DNA of 64,000 nt from Rhynchopus sp. YZ270_cl-10. Lineage: Eukaryota > Euglenozoa > Diplonemea > Diplonemida > Diplonemidae. Below the pieces are notes generated by a model. That model saw nothing but the letters and a program-made list of their open reading frames with translations. It did not search any database and had not been told where the DNA came from. The first letter of the stretch is position 1. Every line of letters begins with the position of its first letter. Location of the stretch: assembly GCA_964035575.1 (NCBI GenBank), contig OZ037853.1, positions 94,501-158,500 on the forward strand, read 5' to 3'. Shown piece by piece: positions 19,100-29,670 of the stretch. Both the position numbers and the translations under genes were made by a program.

Positions 19100-20255
19100 T
19101 CTTTGCAGAAGAGGTTAAGGAGGTGGCAGAGGTGTGTGCACAGTGCACCGCACTTCGGTTGAGGGGGCGGAAGAAAGAGGTGCCCTGAACAGAGGAGCAG
19201 GGCACTCTCGGTGGAAGCCAAAAAAAAGAAGAAAAAGAAAAAGAAAAACGGTGTGTGTCGTTCCCCTTGTGGTTGTTTGATGCGTTGACGCTTCCACGCG
19301 CTATATCTCAACCTGTTGTGGTGGTGGTGTTGCATGCAGAGAACGGTTAGGGAGGGGGTGGGGGAGCAGCGAAACAATGCAACTTCGTTGTGGGAAAATA
19401 AGGGAAAAAAATGTTGCAGGTTTCCGCTAATCCTCTTGACCTGCTAAAATTTGGCTTCCTAAATATCGGGAATGAAGTGACCAACCGGACCAACTGCGGG
19501 ATAATAAGTTTAGCGGGATCAAAAACAATCCTACTACCTGGGTACTGCTCTACGTCCCCAGAGGTGAACTGCCTGGCTCCTTGAAGTCAAGGAGTACTCA
19601 AGGTCCATCGGTTTTCCCCTTCACCCCTGAATTTAGACAACTTTTGGGCCATTCTTCGGCCATCATCAAGGACATAATGAAGAGTAAAACACGTATTTTC
19701 ATCATATGCAATCAATGAATTGATAGTATACATGTATGGTGAACAATGTCCCCATCTTTCTTTATGGCGTATGTTTTGCAAAACGTAGAACAAGAAAGAG
19801 AAAGTATGTATTTCCGACCCATACACAAACACTGTTCCAATCGTTCTAGCTGAAAGAGTCTGATCATTTCGTTCTGTATTGTTTCCTTACAACCAGTCGC
19901 GTCATTCCCAAAACACCCAAACCCGAAACACCCAAAAAGTAAATTAATCATTCGGAACGGCAATGCTCTTCAGCTTGTACTGTCCACAGTGCTTCATAGT
20001 AGGGGAACACCGAGACCCTCCAAAGCACTGCTTCACAACACCGTTCTGCCCTGTGTGCAGACCCTGGCCAGCCGCCTGTCGCCTTCGGGAATAAGACACC
20101 CCTGCCCGCCCGCAGCCGCTGCAGCGTTTCCAGCTCTGTTGCCTGCAGTGCTTTGCGGGAGGAGTGGCCTGTGAGGGTGTGCGTCGTGCAGCTTCGAGGT
20201 CGCAGTGCGCAGCTGGCGGCGTCACTCTGCGTGTCTCAGTCGCTTGCGGGATTCC
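19100..20255. other. Intergenic region with UBL-LRR 3' flank
   Basis: 19100-19380 is the leader side of the cyclase-like gene. 19640-19830 contains a dispersed repeat (AATTGATAGTATACATGTAT, GAACAATGTCCCCATCTTTC) related to 62580-62640 and 63225-63300. 19944-20255 is the conserved 3' flank of the UBL-LRR family (GCAGCGTTTCCAGCTCTGTT, GTGCGTCGTGCAGCTTCGAG) that also follows copies at 3694, 5334, 10484, 12968, 36541, 38099 and 46711. No gene is supported. Confidence 0.55.
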
Positions 20256-20690
20256 TCAAGTGGTTCGTCGGCTAGCACTGCAGCCAGAAAGAAAGCTGCC
20301 CTGAATTCTCCTGACATTGCTGAACGGTGTTAAGTCCAGTGTGCGCAAAGAACTGCATCCAGCGAGGAATATGTTCCCAATTTCCGTAACATGGATCAAC
20401 CCAGAAAGGTTGATGCTTGTCAATGAAGTGCAGCCCATAAGAAAGCAGGCCCCGATTTGAGTCAACAGACTCAGCACTCAGATCAAGACTCGTCAACGAT
20501 GACTGCCTTGCTGCTGAGAAATCCGACAAGAAGCTGACAGGAATCACCGTCGCAACCTCCGCCTGCAGAAGCAAACACGCTACCTCAGGATCCTGCACAG
20601 TCTTCAGCCACTGTGCCGTGATGTCAGTCTCACTCAACGCAAGAAGTGCTGCTCTGGCCTCCATCTTCGTCGTCGTCGACAGGGTAGGGG
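20256..20690 (-). pseudogene. UBL-LRR family pseudogene, copy 7
   Basis: Keeps the linker (EARAALLALSETDITAQWLK) and about three LRR units, but the ubiquitin-like head is missing: homology stops at about 20685, where unrelated sequence begins. One frame ends after SLDLSAESV through a small deletion (GAGTCAACAG versus GAGTCACAACAG elsewhere), and the tail is fused early (SGCSASRRTT). It has the normal 3' flank. A decayed copy with no credible product. Confidence 0.85.
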
Positions 20691-20714
20691 TCCGTTTTCG
20701 ATGCATGCAGGATT

Positions 20715-20815
20715 TCTGATTCAAAGTGGTGTTTATGTTTTGGGTACGGAGCGGAGAATAAAACCTGTTCGATAAAAGAAACGCAAGCTTTTTCTTGTTA
20801 TCTTGTTCAAAAATA
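20715..20815 (+). repeat. Dispersed repeat (GTGTTTATGTTTTGGGTACG family)
   Basis: About 100 bases shared with 35855-35950 in the same orientation and with 46455-46570 inverted. Landmarks are TTCTGATTCA, GTGGTGTTTATGTTTTGGGT, GGAGAATAAAA and CTGTTCGATAAAAGAAACGC. Each copy abuts a breakpoint of a UBL-LRR block or of the large segmental duplication. Confidence 0.65.
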
Positions 20816-20911
20816 GCTATTTCCTCTTTGTATCTCAGTTTTGGTAATGTAAAAAGAAACACTTTTTGAGCTTTTTAAACATGTTTTAGGAATCCCCCAA
20901 CACTGAAACTC

Positions 20912-23900
20912 TCAATCATTCAACACAAAAGCGTAGCATGTGTGGAATTCCTCAACGCGCCACCTTGGTAAAACGAAACAGCAAGAGCCCCAAACTCCAG
21001 GGAAAAAGCAAAGTCGGAAATGAATAGTGGCAGTGTGTGACACTCCAAAAACCAAGTGGTCAAATAATAGGTGTAATCGCAACACATCTTGGAAAAGATG
21101 TGTGATAAGTCCTCGCACAACGCACCCGCAGTGGCATGAGGGCACCACCGCACGAGGCAGTGTAAACACCATTCGTGCTCGTCACTCAGACTGCATTCGT
21201 CTTGGAAAAGAGGCAAACACAAAGAGCAAGTACGAACAGTGCGCTCACTTCTCGACAGCACAAAGAATCCGTCTCGCAAGTTCAGGTTCCACAGCATCAG
21301 CATTGCGACAGCAAAATGCACGAGGAACTGTTGGAGGGACACCGATCACTCTCTTCAGCCGCAACCCATCAATCGTGCCGTCTTCCCCAGTGCAGATCGT
21401 CCACACACGCACAGTGTTGTCCCGGCAACTACAGATTACTTCGCGTCCATCAGGGCTCACAGCAAGGCCGGCACGACAACGTTTCCTGATCTCTGCCACC
21501 TTCTCACCAGTGGTCATGCTCCACACACTCACACCGCTGTTCGTGCTCGACACCACGTGAACTTCATCAGGTGTCAGACACACTCTGTCCACTCCCCGCA
21601 CTCGACCGACATGCTTCAAGGTGAAGACCTCCTTCCCGCTGGCAACATCCCACACACGCACAGTCTTGTCAGAAGAAGAGCATGAAACAAGACGTGATCC
21701 ATCGCGAGTGACGGTCACGACGTTGACATAAGATGTATGTGCTTTGAAAACCATCGTCTCTTCTCCAGTGCGCAGTTTCCACATGTGTACGGTGCCATCA
21801 GCACAGTACGAAACCACATGCACCCCATCAGGAGTCACTACCACTCCTTTGGGACGGCAAGTATTTCCTGCATATTCTGACACCTTCTTCCCAGTCGGCA
21901 TGCTCCACACATACGTACAGTAAGTGTCTTCCTCCTCTGAAGTCGGTGTACAGGTCACCACGTGAGATGCATCGGGAGACACTGCAAAGGAACGCAGTGT
22001 TCCAGACTGTTTCAAGAACACCGCAAACTCACTGGAATCTGTGCACAAAGGCTGCACGTTCCCCGTCGCAACGTCCCACACACACGCTCTCCTTTCGCCA
22101 GCGTCGTCGCGAGAGCAATAAACTACATGAGAGCCATCTGGGTACACCTCACCATTAGTTCTTTCTGTTTCAACTACCTGTGTCTGCCTGCCGGTGGATG
22201 CGCTCCAGATGGAGGTCCTCTTGCCACCGTACGAAATGATAGATCCATCAGGGGCCACTGCCACAGACCTGCCTGAGAGTCCTTCGAAACCTGGTGTCTC
22301 CTTCCCAGTCGTGATGTTCCACACTCGAACAGTATGGTCGAGGTTGGCGCATGAAACCACGTGGCATCCATCTGGTGATACTGTCACTGCATTCACAGTG
22401 GAAGTATGCCCTTGCAACACCGTCACCTCCTTCCCAGTCGAAATGCTCCAAACGTGCACATTGCCGCTGTCGGATCCAGCAACCACATGACATCCATCGG
22501 GAGTGACTGCCACTGCTCTCAGCTCACCGTCGGCATGTAACACCATCACCTCTGCCCCAGTGGAGAGGTTCCAAAGATGTGCGCCATCCTTCGTGCACGA
22601 AACAACATGGCATCCATCGGGAGTGACTGCCAGTGTATGCGAATTCTGCACACAACAAGGCCACTGCATCTCCTGCTTCCCCGTCACCAGATCCCATACG
22701 CACAGCACCTCCCCAGAGCATGTCACTATTTGACTTCCATCCTTCGTAATAACCATGCTGCGAACGCCAGGCGACTTCATTGCCAGCACTTCCATCCCCG
22801 TCGAGAGATCCCACACACGGGTGCCATTTTTGGCAGAAATTGAAACAACTTTGGAACTGTCGGGAGTGACTGCCACTTCGCACACCCAACCTTCGTGGCC
22901 TTCCAAGACGAACACTGCCTCCCCAGTGTGCATATCCCACACACGCACAGTTTTGTCCTCGCAGCACGAAACTACGTGGGTGCCGTCAGGTGTTACTGCC
23001 ACTCCAGAGATAGCTCCCCAATGTCCTTCCAAGATCATCACTTCTTCCCCTGAAGACATGCTCCACACACGTACGGTGCCGTCAGAGCCAGCTGTTACCA
23101 TTTGACTGCCATCAGGTGTCACTGCCGCATCCTGTGTACGATGTCGCAGTACAGGAAGTGGTGCGCCAAGGGAGCAGTCAGGCAGCATCGTGCCACCCAT
23201 GTCGCAGGTGTGGAACTCAGTGTGCTCCAGCCAGCAGTTCGAGAAGGAAGCGCCCGTCAGCACCGTCTCCACAAACAGAGACCCGCGCAGGTCGCAGTTC
23301 GACACACGGATCCCGCTCAGGTCCTCCCCACTCACAGGGATGCGTGCACGTGCCAGCAGTGCTGCTGCATTCGACCCTGCTGTCACAGCACCCTCCCCAC
23401 CAACACCTGCATCTCTTTCACAACCTGCACCTGCACAGCCGCGTGTCGCCTTCACAGCCGCAAGCAGCTCTGTGCAGGCACGTTCGTACAGCACACTGTC
23501 TCCACACACCAGCGCCGCAAAGAACCCAAGCACACGCTGCGAGTCCTTGCTGAAGCTCCGCTGCACCAGCGTCCCCAGTGTCCCTGCTGGATCACGTGCA
23601 AGCCGCCGTGCTGCAAGGTGCTCCCCAAGCGACTTGTGCCGGAACGTGAACGCACTCCGCTCCTCCCCAAAGTCCTCAATCCGGAACGGCAGGCAGCGGA
23701 AGCACGCATCCCGCACAGCTTCACACACACCGTGCTGCGAATCAAGAACCTCCGACGCCACACCCACAGTCCCCTGCCACTCGTTTGTCTCCAGCATCCT
23801 GCATGCAACAAGCTCCCCTGCACGCACCACATCCTCCAAAGACACATCCGAAACAGCATGAGCATCAGCAACAGCAACAGCAACAGCAACACCACCAGAC

Positions 23901-26893
23901 GCCATCTCCTTCTTCGTCCACGTCTCCAGGTAGGTCTCGTAGATCACCTCCTCAGAAGCCTTCCCGCTGCACTGTGCGTGGCACGCCATGTGCAGCACAA
24001 ACGGGTTCCGCAGCTGCACAAGTCCCTCAACGTCCTCCTCACGCACGAAGACTGTGCGCTCTTCCTTGTGGGCTGACTGCTCCTTCTCCTTCTCCTCTTT
24101 GTGTTCCTTCTCCCAGGCTGTGTTTGCACGCTTGATGTACGTTCTCGCATCCACCTCTGTGAACGGCTGCATGTACAGAGCACGCACACCAGCCCCACAC
24201 ACACCAGACGGAGACGTGTCCACACCCTTCAGGTACTCACCACGCACAGTCACAACAACGCTGCAGTGTGCCTCCACCCACGGGTGCCGGCACAGAAGGC
24301 CACCCTCAGCCACCACGGCACCCACATCCTCCTGCGTCAGCCCCACCTCGTCCAGCGAGTCCAGCACCAGCACCACCTCGTACGTCTCCGCAAGGAACGC
24401 ACGGTCCGCCTCCCGCAGCGCAAACGACTCCAGCACAAACCTGTCCAGCCCTCCCTTCTCAAGCAGGTGCTGCTTCACAGTCGGCAGCGCCACAAACACA
24501 GGGAAGTACGGCTTCACACTCGCATCCGCATCCGCATCCGCAGTCACATCACCCACCACGCTGTTTCTGTTCCTGTTCCTGTTTGTCGTTGTGTCTTCGT
24601 TGCTGGTGCTTTCGCTCTTCCTCGCAGACGTTGCAAGGTCGCTCAGAATTGCAATCGAAGCAGACGTCTTCCCGCTCCCTCCTTCTCCGATCACACACAG
24701 CACACCACACGTCCCTTGTCTTTCTTCTCTCGCCTCCACATCAGGCTTGCGCACGGAAGACATCTGCTTCCCACCTCCACATGCACGTGCACGAAGCCAC
24801 CTCCGCACCTCCTCCATCAGCGGACGTGTCTCCGACTCATCCACACGTGTGTCGTCCCCCACACGCCCCTCCACGTACTGCGCAAGGTAGTCCTCGAAGA
24901 ACGCGACTGTGTGTCCCATCACCTCCTGCAGCGCACCCACCTGCTCAGCCGCACTCGTCTCCCCCACACCCGCACCCTTCCCCACACCAGAACACACCTC
25001 CTGCATCACAATCACGTCAAAGCGCAGCCCCATCATCCGCAGCAACGTCGGCGAAAGCTTCCACTGCACCCGGTACTCGATGTTCGCTGTGTACAGCAGC
25101 TCGTCCTCAGAAGCATACACAGACGAGAACTTCACGTCTGCAGCACCCTCCTTCGCCACCACCACAAAGAACGTGCCCCCTTTCCCGTACATGAAGCTCC
25201 GAGCCACATCCCGCTTCAGTGTTGTCGACGTGAAGCAGTTCCACACAATGTGCGTATTCAGCGCGTACTTCGAAGACACGTTCACATTGATCCCGCGGAA
25301 CACAGTCCGCAGCTGCTTCCGCCGGCTCCCAATCAGCCGGTCCAGACCACGGATCAGCGGCGCAAAGGTCGCAATCACGTGCAGCTGCGGGGGTGCGGGC
25401 GACAGCTCAAACACGTTCGGTGCTGTCTTCTCAGGTGTCCCCTTCCACTCCTTCACCGCAGCCAGCTGCCCCACAGCACGCATCGCAGTGTTCATCGTCA
25501 TGTACAGCGCAAGCGACTGTGATTTCACATCAGCAGCACTCCCGTGGTTGTCCAGCACAGCCCGCTCCGTCAGTCTGATGTACCGCAGCTTCCCGTCAGG
25601 CCCTTTCGCAATCTGCGGTGTGCCGTCCTTCTCGTCGCACACAACATCCCCGCCGCTGTCCAGCACATACTCCACACAGTCAGACGTGAACAGGAACCCC
25701 GACAGCAGCAGCTCAAACGGGTCGCGTGCCGCCATCCAGTCCTCCACCTCCACGTGCCCACCACGCATCCCCGCAGCCTCCCTCCGTCCTCTCATGTCCT
25801 CCAGCAGACGCTTGCACACCACACGGAACCCCGCCTCCATGTGCCGCACGTGTTCGTCTGTGTAGCCCAACGGCGGATCCACCTTTGGCAGACCACGCAG
25901 CCAGCACAGCAGGTCTTCACCTCCATTGCTGTTCTTGTTCTTGTTGTTGTCCTCTGTTTTCCGCAGGAACTCCACCTTCCGTCCGTCTGTGTGCCACAGT
26001 GCACCCGTGTCCCCGTCAATATCGTCCTCTCCCAGGTGCCTGTCTCCAGTCGAGGTGTTCGTGTCTTTCGCCATGTCCATGTGAGGGTCAGTCAGAGGTG
26101 CTGTCGTTGCATCTCCACTGCTCCGTTCCACTACCACACCTGTTGTTCTTGATGTTGTTGCTGTTGTGGTTGTTGTGGCGACACCGTGAGTGAGGTACAC
26201 CTGCACAGCATCCTCCACCTCCACAAGGATCTGTGCTGCATGCGCCCCCAGCTCCGCCTCAAGTCGCCCCCGCACATCCGCGTCCCTGTGCTGCAGTGCG
26301 TACCACAGCGGCACCTTCCCGTCCCTGTCACGCACGTTCCCTGCCCCGTTCTCCACAAGAAACCGCACTGCCTCCACGTCCCCCGCAAGCACGGCACTGT
26401 GCAGCATTGTCCTCCCGTCCACGCTGTCCACTGCGTCCACGGGCCTCTCCTTCCCAGTAATTCCCTTTGCAATCTCGTCCTTTTCAGGCTTCGACGCTCC
26501 GGATCCCATCTTCCTGAAATACAATGTGTACTTGTCTTTGTCCACAGAGGTTGGTGTGTTGTCCCTGTTTGTGTGTTGTGGGTGGAAAGGATAATAAAAA
26601 ATACAAAATCCTTCAGGAAACCCAATTCGAGAATCCTCATGTATTGTGCAGCCAAAAAAATACAACTCTACTGAAATTACAAAAAGTTTCAACGTGACCC
26701 AGGCTGGGATTGCTAAGGAACTGCATCAGCTCAAACACCTCTGCTGGGAGGGAAGAAAGTGAAAGTTGATCCTGCATTTGTTTTCTCCCATTTCAACAGG
26801 ACTGCATTTGTAAGACAAGCCTCGGGTGGGGAACACTGTAAAGTGCCCTTTTGCACCGTAGGGTAGTGAAGCGTCGTGAGGGTGCTGATGATA
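20912..26893. repeat. Segmental duplication, unit A
   Basis: The complete ART-NACHT-WD40 gene, its downstream flank and about 170 bases of the 3' end of the ankyrin gene are repeated in the same orientation at 40298-46440. Breakpoints are CTGAAACTCTCAATCATTCA on the left and GATGATAAGAA(C/T)GAGGCT on the right. Non-coding parts are alignable throughout by eye, so this was one event of about 6 kb. Confidence 0.85.
21245..26509 (-). CDS. ANK-ART-NACHT-pentapeptide-WD40 protein, 1,754 aa
   Basis: Start at 26509 (MGSGASKPEK), which gives an N-myristoylation-type start (G2, S6); the upstream extension is leader. Domains in order: ankyrin repeats about 30-100; Thr-rich linker; ADP-ribosyltransferase-like domain about 370-480 with the arginine-specific R-S-ExE pattern (VFRGIN R405, FTSTT S428, ASEDE E468/E470); NACHT NTPase about 600-800 with Walker A GEGGSGKT (608-615) and Walker B VLVLDSLDE (713-721); helical region with FRHKSLGEHLAARRL (955-969), as in NLR-type NACHT proteins; pentapeptide-like repeats about 1057-1115; then about 14 WD40 repeats to the end. 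The plan is that of a STAND/NLR receptor: WD40 sensing, NACHT switching, ART as likely effector (inference). No intron. Its paralogue is at 40668-46051. Confidence 0.9.
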   Translation of the reverse strand: MGSGASKPEKDEIAKGITGKERPVDAVDSVDGRTMLHSAVLAGDVEAVRFLVENGAGNVRDRDGKVPLWYALQHRDADVRGRLEAELGAHAAQILVEVEDAVQVYLTHGVATTTTTATTSRTTGVVVERSSGDATTAPLTDPHMDMAKDTNTSTGDRHLGEDDIDGDTGALWHTDGRKVEFLRKTEDNNKNKNSNGGEDLLCWLRGLPKVDPPLGYTDEHVRHMEAGFRVVCKRLLEDMRGRREAAGMRGGHVEVEDWMAARDPFELLLSGFLFTSDCVEYVLDSGGDVVCDEKDGTPQIAKGPDGKLRYIRLTERAVLDNHGSAADVKSQSLALYMTMNTAMRAVGQLAAVKEWKGTPEKTAPNVFELSPAPPQLHVIATFAPLIRGLDRLIGSRRKQLRTVFRGINVNVSSKYALNTHIVWNCFTSTTLKRDVARSFMYGKGGTFFVVVAKEGAADVKFSSVYASEDELLYTANIEYRVQWKLSPTLLRMMGLRFDVIVMQEVCSGVGKGAGVGETSAAEQVGALQEVMGHTVAFFEDYLAQYVEGRVGDDTRVDESETRPLMEEVRRWLRARACGGGKQMSSVRKPDVEAREERQGTCGVLCVIGEGGSGKTSASIAILSDLATSARKSESTSNEDTTTNRNRNRNSVVGDVTADADADASVKPYFPVFVALPTVKQHLLEKGGLDRFVLESFALREADRAFLAETYEVVLVLDSLDEVGLTQEDVGAVVAEGGLLCRHPWVEAHCSVVVTVRGEYLKGVDTSPSGVCGAGVRALYMQPFTEVDARTYIKRANTAWEKEHKEEKEKEQSAHKEERTVFVREEDVEGLVQLRNPFVLHMACHAQCSGKASEEVIYETYLETWTKKEMASGGVAVAVAVADAHAVSDVSLEDVVRAGELVACRMLETNEWQGTVGVASEVLDSQHGVCEAVRDACFRCLPFRIEDFGEERSAFTFRHKSLGEHLAARRLARDPAGTLGTLVQRSFSKDSQRVLGFFAALVCGDSVLYERACTELLAAVKATRGCAGAGCERDAGVGGEGAVTAGSNAAALLARARIPVSGEDLSGIRVSNCDLRGSLFVETVLTGASFSNCWLEHTEFHTCDMGGTMLPDCSLGAPLPVLRHRTQDAAVTPDGSQMVTAGSDGTVRVWSMSSGEEVMILEGHWGAISGVAVTPDGTHVVSCCEDKTVRVWDMHTGEAVFVLEGHEGWVCEVAVTPDSSKVVSISAKNGTRVWDLSTGMEVLAMKSPGVRSMVITKDGSQIVTCSGEVLCVWDLVTGKQEMQWPCCVQNSHTLAVTPDGCHVVSCTKDGAHLWNLSTGAEVMVLHADGELRAVAVTPDGCHVVAGSDSGNVHVWSISTGKEVTVLQGHTSTVNAVTVSPDGCHVVSCANLDHTVRVWNITTGKETPGFEGLSGRSVAVAPDGSIISYGGKRTSIWSASTGRQTQVVETERTNGEVYPDGSHVVYCSRDDAGERRACVWDVATGNVQPLCTDSSEFAVFLKQSGTLRSFAVSPDASHVVTCTPTSEEEDTYCTYVWSMPTGKKVSEYAGNTCRPKGVVVTPDGVHVVSYCADGTVHMWKLRTGEETMVFKAHTSYVNVVTVTRDGSRLVSCSSSDKTVRVWDVASGKEVFTLKHVGRVRGVDRVCLTPDEVHVVSSTNSGVSVWSMTTGEKVAEIRKRCRAGLAVSPDGREVICSCRDNTVRVWTICTGEDGTIDGLRLKRVIGVPPTVPRAFCCRNADAVEPELARRILCAVEK

Positions 26894-27923
26894 AGAACGA
26901 GGCTCATGCGATGATCTGAAGCCTCTCACATTGGCAGGTGGGGGAGGTGAAGGGAATTGAGAAAGACCTGGTAGTTCTGTCTGGCAGCAGCACAAACAGA
27001 AGCCAAGCTTCGGGTCCAACGGCCACTCCTCCTCATTATGCGAGCTCCGGTATGAGTCACGCAGTGCACGCACAATCCCATCCTGTCTGTGGCACGCAGT
27101 CACAGCAGTGTACATCGGGGTGTACCCATAATTGTCCGTTGCCTCCAGCAACGAGGTGGCGTTAATCCCTTCCGGCTGTTGGCTGACCAACCATTGAACA
27201 ATATCCTGCCTACCATGCAGGCAGGCCACATGAAGAAGTGTGAGACCATGCTCGTCGGTGATGCTTGCATACTGATGGGCACGAAGCTGCAGTCGTTCGC
27301 GTGGTCCCAACCCCGTGCTGCTGCTGGCATAGCTGAGTGCCTGGTCGATCACCGCGCGGGGGACCTGCGTCTGCCCACCAGTCCAGCGACGGGGTTGGTG
27401 CGTTGATGACGTCAAGCCTGCCTCCTCCCACAACACAAGGTACGCAAGCTTCGTCCTCGACTCGATCGGAGACATCGGGAGGACCGCCTTCTCAAGCTCC
27501 TCTGTGCAGACCTCCATCGCCTTCGCAACGGTGTTGTGCTGTATCACCCCAACGGTCGTACATATTGCGGTTCGCCTTTTTGTACAACAAATATTTTACC
27601 GCCTTTTTGCGTGCTTCGCTGACGGTGCCGGTTTCAGCCGCTTCGTCCATCCACTCTTCGCAGGCGACGTGGAGTGCAGAGCGCTGGTCGTAGTCCACCA
27701 AGTCTACGACACCTGGCCAAGAGAGGAGGATTTTGAGTTGATGCAGATCTCCTTCCATCGCTGCAGTGTTGAGTCGTGACAGCGCAGCGTCTGGGTTGGT
27801 GAGCGCGCCTTTGCAGCGCAGGAAGTTCGCCATGGCTGCCAGGTGGCGGGCGTGAATGCGATCGTCGCGGTTGTGGTGCACGAATACACCGCAGCTGTAT
27901 GCAGGACTACCACTCGCCTGCAT
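26726..27923 (-). pseudogene. Ankyrin-repeat gene, reading in two frames
   Basis: Start at 27923 (MQASGSPAYS); MANFLRCKG downstream is an alternative. The 5' frame carries two ankyrin repeats with the signature DYDQRSALHVAC ... DRWGDTA, a variant known from glutaminase-type ankyrin pairs. The 3' frame (27547-26726) carries two further repeats (HGLTLLHVACLHGRQDIVQWL, YGYTPMYTAVTA) and a Pro-rich, Cys-containing tail. The frames overlap around 27490-27547, and the protein similarity passes from one to the other near 27540, so one small indel separates them. This could be real decay or an assembly error. The 5' end is duplicated near 39495-39590 and the 3' end near 46270-46443. Likely a cytosolic binding protein. 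It lies directly upstream of the ART-NACHT gene on the same strand. Confidence 0.7.
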
Positions 27924-29084
27924 GCGATGTGCAGAGTGAGGGAAGTGGGAAGAAGGGGAACAGGGGTTGGGGATATTCAATGTTCATGAGGTTTATAACG
28001 CATCCGCTTGCCGTTTGGAGAAAGAAAACCAGAGACGAAAGGGGGTTTGGGGGGAAGAGTTTAATTCTTGAACGCATCCCCACACTCAGTCACACATTTA
28101 ATGAAATCACCAAACGCTGTTCACAATAATGAACGCAAGATTGACAATTTTCTTGATACCGTAATCGTAAGAATGCTGGGGCGTAAAATTTTTGGGACGT
28201 AAATATTCTGGGGCGTAATAAAACTGGGACATTTTGGGCTTTTTTAAACTTGGGACATTTTTACGTCCCAGAATATTTACGTCCCAGAATTGTCTGTGTG
28301 ACCTTCCCCCCTCCCTCACCCATGCACTTAGGTGCAAACCCAAACATGTCCAACAAACAAAAAAATATACATACTTGGGCCGGTTATGATCCCTCCGCCA
28401 ACCAGCCGCACCCCACCACCCACACCCCCAAAAAATTGACAAGTACCCGGAAAGCCGCCCGAACAATTCTGGGACGTAACAAAACTGGGACAATTGGGGG
28501 AAAATCTGAAACTTGGGACATTTTTACGTCCCATTTTATTTTTCCTTCCTTCAAAACTTCACACACAACGCTTTTTTGGTTTTTGGGAGACACACAAGGT
28601 GCCAGGTTCTATGGTAAGCACGGAACCACCCTGCACCTGTTTGTCATGTTGTTTCCCGTGCAATACATGGAGAAACGTTTCGCACTCGAAACAAGGGAAA
28701 CCATGACAACACAGGTGCAGGGGTTTTTTAAAGTTTGCTGCATTTTGCATATTTTTCTGCTTTATGACAAAGAAACAAGAGATACGTAAGAGCAGACACG
28801 CCGCTAGGCTGTGTACTGACAGAGCAAATAGAAACATGTATACATGTTCCAGAGAGGGAACCGAGAAGCGTCACAAGAAAGCGCTACGACGAGCGTAGCA
28901 GAAAAAATCGTAAGAAAGCCACAAGAGATGTTAGCAAGCATCCAGCACTCAATCCACTAAAGGCTACAAGAGCACTATGTAAGAGAAAAAACAACACTAA
29001 CAGTCATGGAGCCAGGGGAGCGAAGGGTGCACACGGCACCGAGAAAGAAACACGAAAGACACCCGAGTATCCCGCACTCTGTCC
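27924..29084. other. Intergenic region with repeats
   Basis: Contains the ankyrin gene leader, the dispersed repeat at 28000-28105, the hairpin-rich segment 28157-28541, a diverged copy (28570-28690) of the GGGAGACAC...GCACGGAACCACC repeat, and from about 28860 a degenerate segment resembling the satellite at 34510-35690. No gene is supported. Confidence 0.5.
28157..28541. repeat. Hairpin-rich element with GGGACGTAAATATTCTGG motifs
   Basis: Begins TACCGTAATCGTAAGAATGC. A stretch of about 58 bases containing AAAACTGGGACA ... CTTGGGACATTTTTACGTCCCA occurs twice in direct orientation (28213-28270 and 28478-28533), with TTTACGTCCCAGAAT and ATTCTGGGACGTAA inverted around a T-rich middle. A solo end of the same type lies at 35953-35970. 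A composite of nested short inverted-repeat elements. Confidence 0.55.
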
Positions 29085-29109
29085 TACACGGCGGGGCTGT
29101 GTCACACCT

Positions 29110-29245
29110 GTGACACAGCTGAGGGTGTGTAACTTTCAATGATATGCGACATTTTGTGACAGTGTCACCGTGACACTGTCACAAGCTGTGTGACACTGTC
29201 ACAAATCGTGTGACACTGTCTCCGTGACAGTGTCACAGTGGTGTG
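29110..29245. repeat. Left subterminal array of GTGACACTGTCAC palindromes
   Basis: At least six copies, some as GTGACAGTGTCAC, with TCTCCGTGACA spacers. The mirror array is at 34296-34460. Such subterminal arrays are typical transposase-binding regions in large TIR transposons. Confidence 0.8.
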
Positions 29246-29519
29246 ACACAGTCACAGTGGCTATTGCCTCCCAGGGAAAGGGACTCTCAAAAATTTTTTT
29301 TTGCCCAAAACAGGGCTAATTTCGACGATTTGAGGCCATTAAAAGCAAAAACTGGCACTTTTGAGCATCTGTGGGGGTCTAAAACGCGGTTTGCGCACCC
29401 GATTTTTCGTGGTTTTTGCCGTAGACAATTTTTTTCTTTAAAAAGTCAATCTGAGGTTTTCTTTGGATTTTTTGGGCCATTTTATGACCTACCACGCCCG
29501 ATCTCGGGCGGGGAAAAAT

Positions 29520-29670
29520 GACTATTTTTTACCGGTAAAAATAAAGTCATTTTTCCCGCGGGATCCATACAGCACGAGGAACTGCTTTTGTCCCGAGCGC
29601 AGCGAGGGACAAAAGAGTTCAGAGGGCTGTATGGATCCCAAGGGAAAAATGACTTATTTTTACCAATAAA
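29520..29670. repeat. Cruciform-forming double hairpin
   Basis: Outer arms (TAAAAATAAAGTCATTTTTC ... GGATCCATACAGC and complement) enclose an inner hairpin CTTTTGTCCC ... GGGACAAAAG around GAGCGCAGCGA. About 150 bases could extrude as a cruciform. Confidence 0.75.

Noticed and set aside
20920-21342. RING-finger-like frame (CSLCLPLF ... HEWCLHCLVRW) just downstream of the first ART-NACHT-WD40 gene
   Set aside because: The frame overlaps the end of the WD40 gene, lacks the final Cys pair, and the duplicated copy near 40314-40690 has a stop in the equivalent place, so it is not conserved as protein.
23102-26152. Long plus-strand open frames rich in His, Pro, Arg and Thr opposite the ART-NACHT gene (and again at 42377-46000)
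   Set aside because: They are antisense shadows of a GC-rich coding region; composition is biased and no domain is recognisable.
29085-29245. CRISPR-like or iteron-like array of GTGACACTGTCAC
   Set aside because: Spacers are not unique or of constant length, the units are palindromes, and a mirror array sits at the other end of a TIR element.
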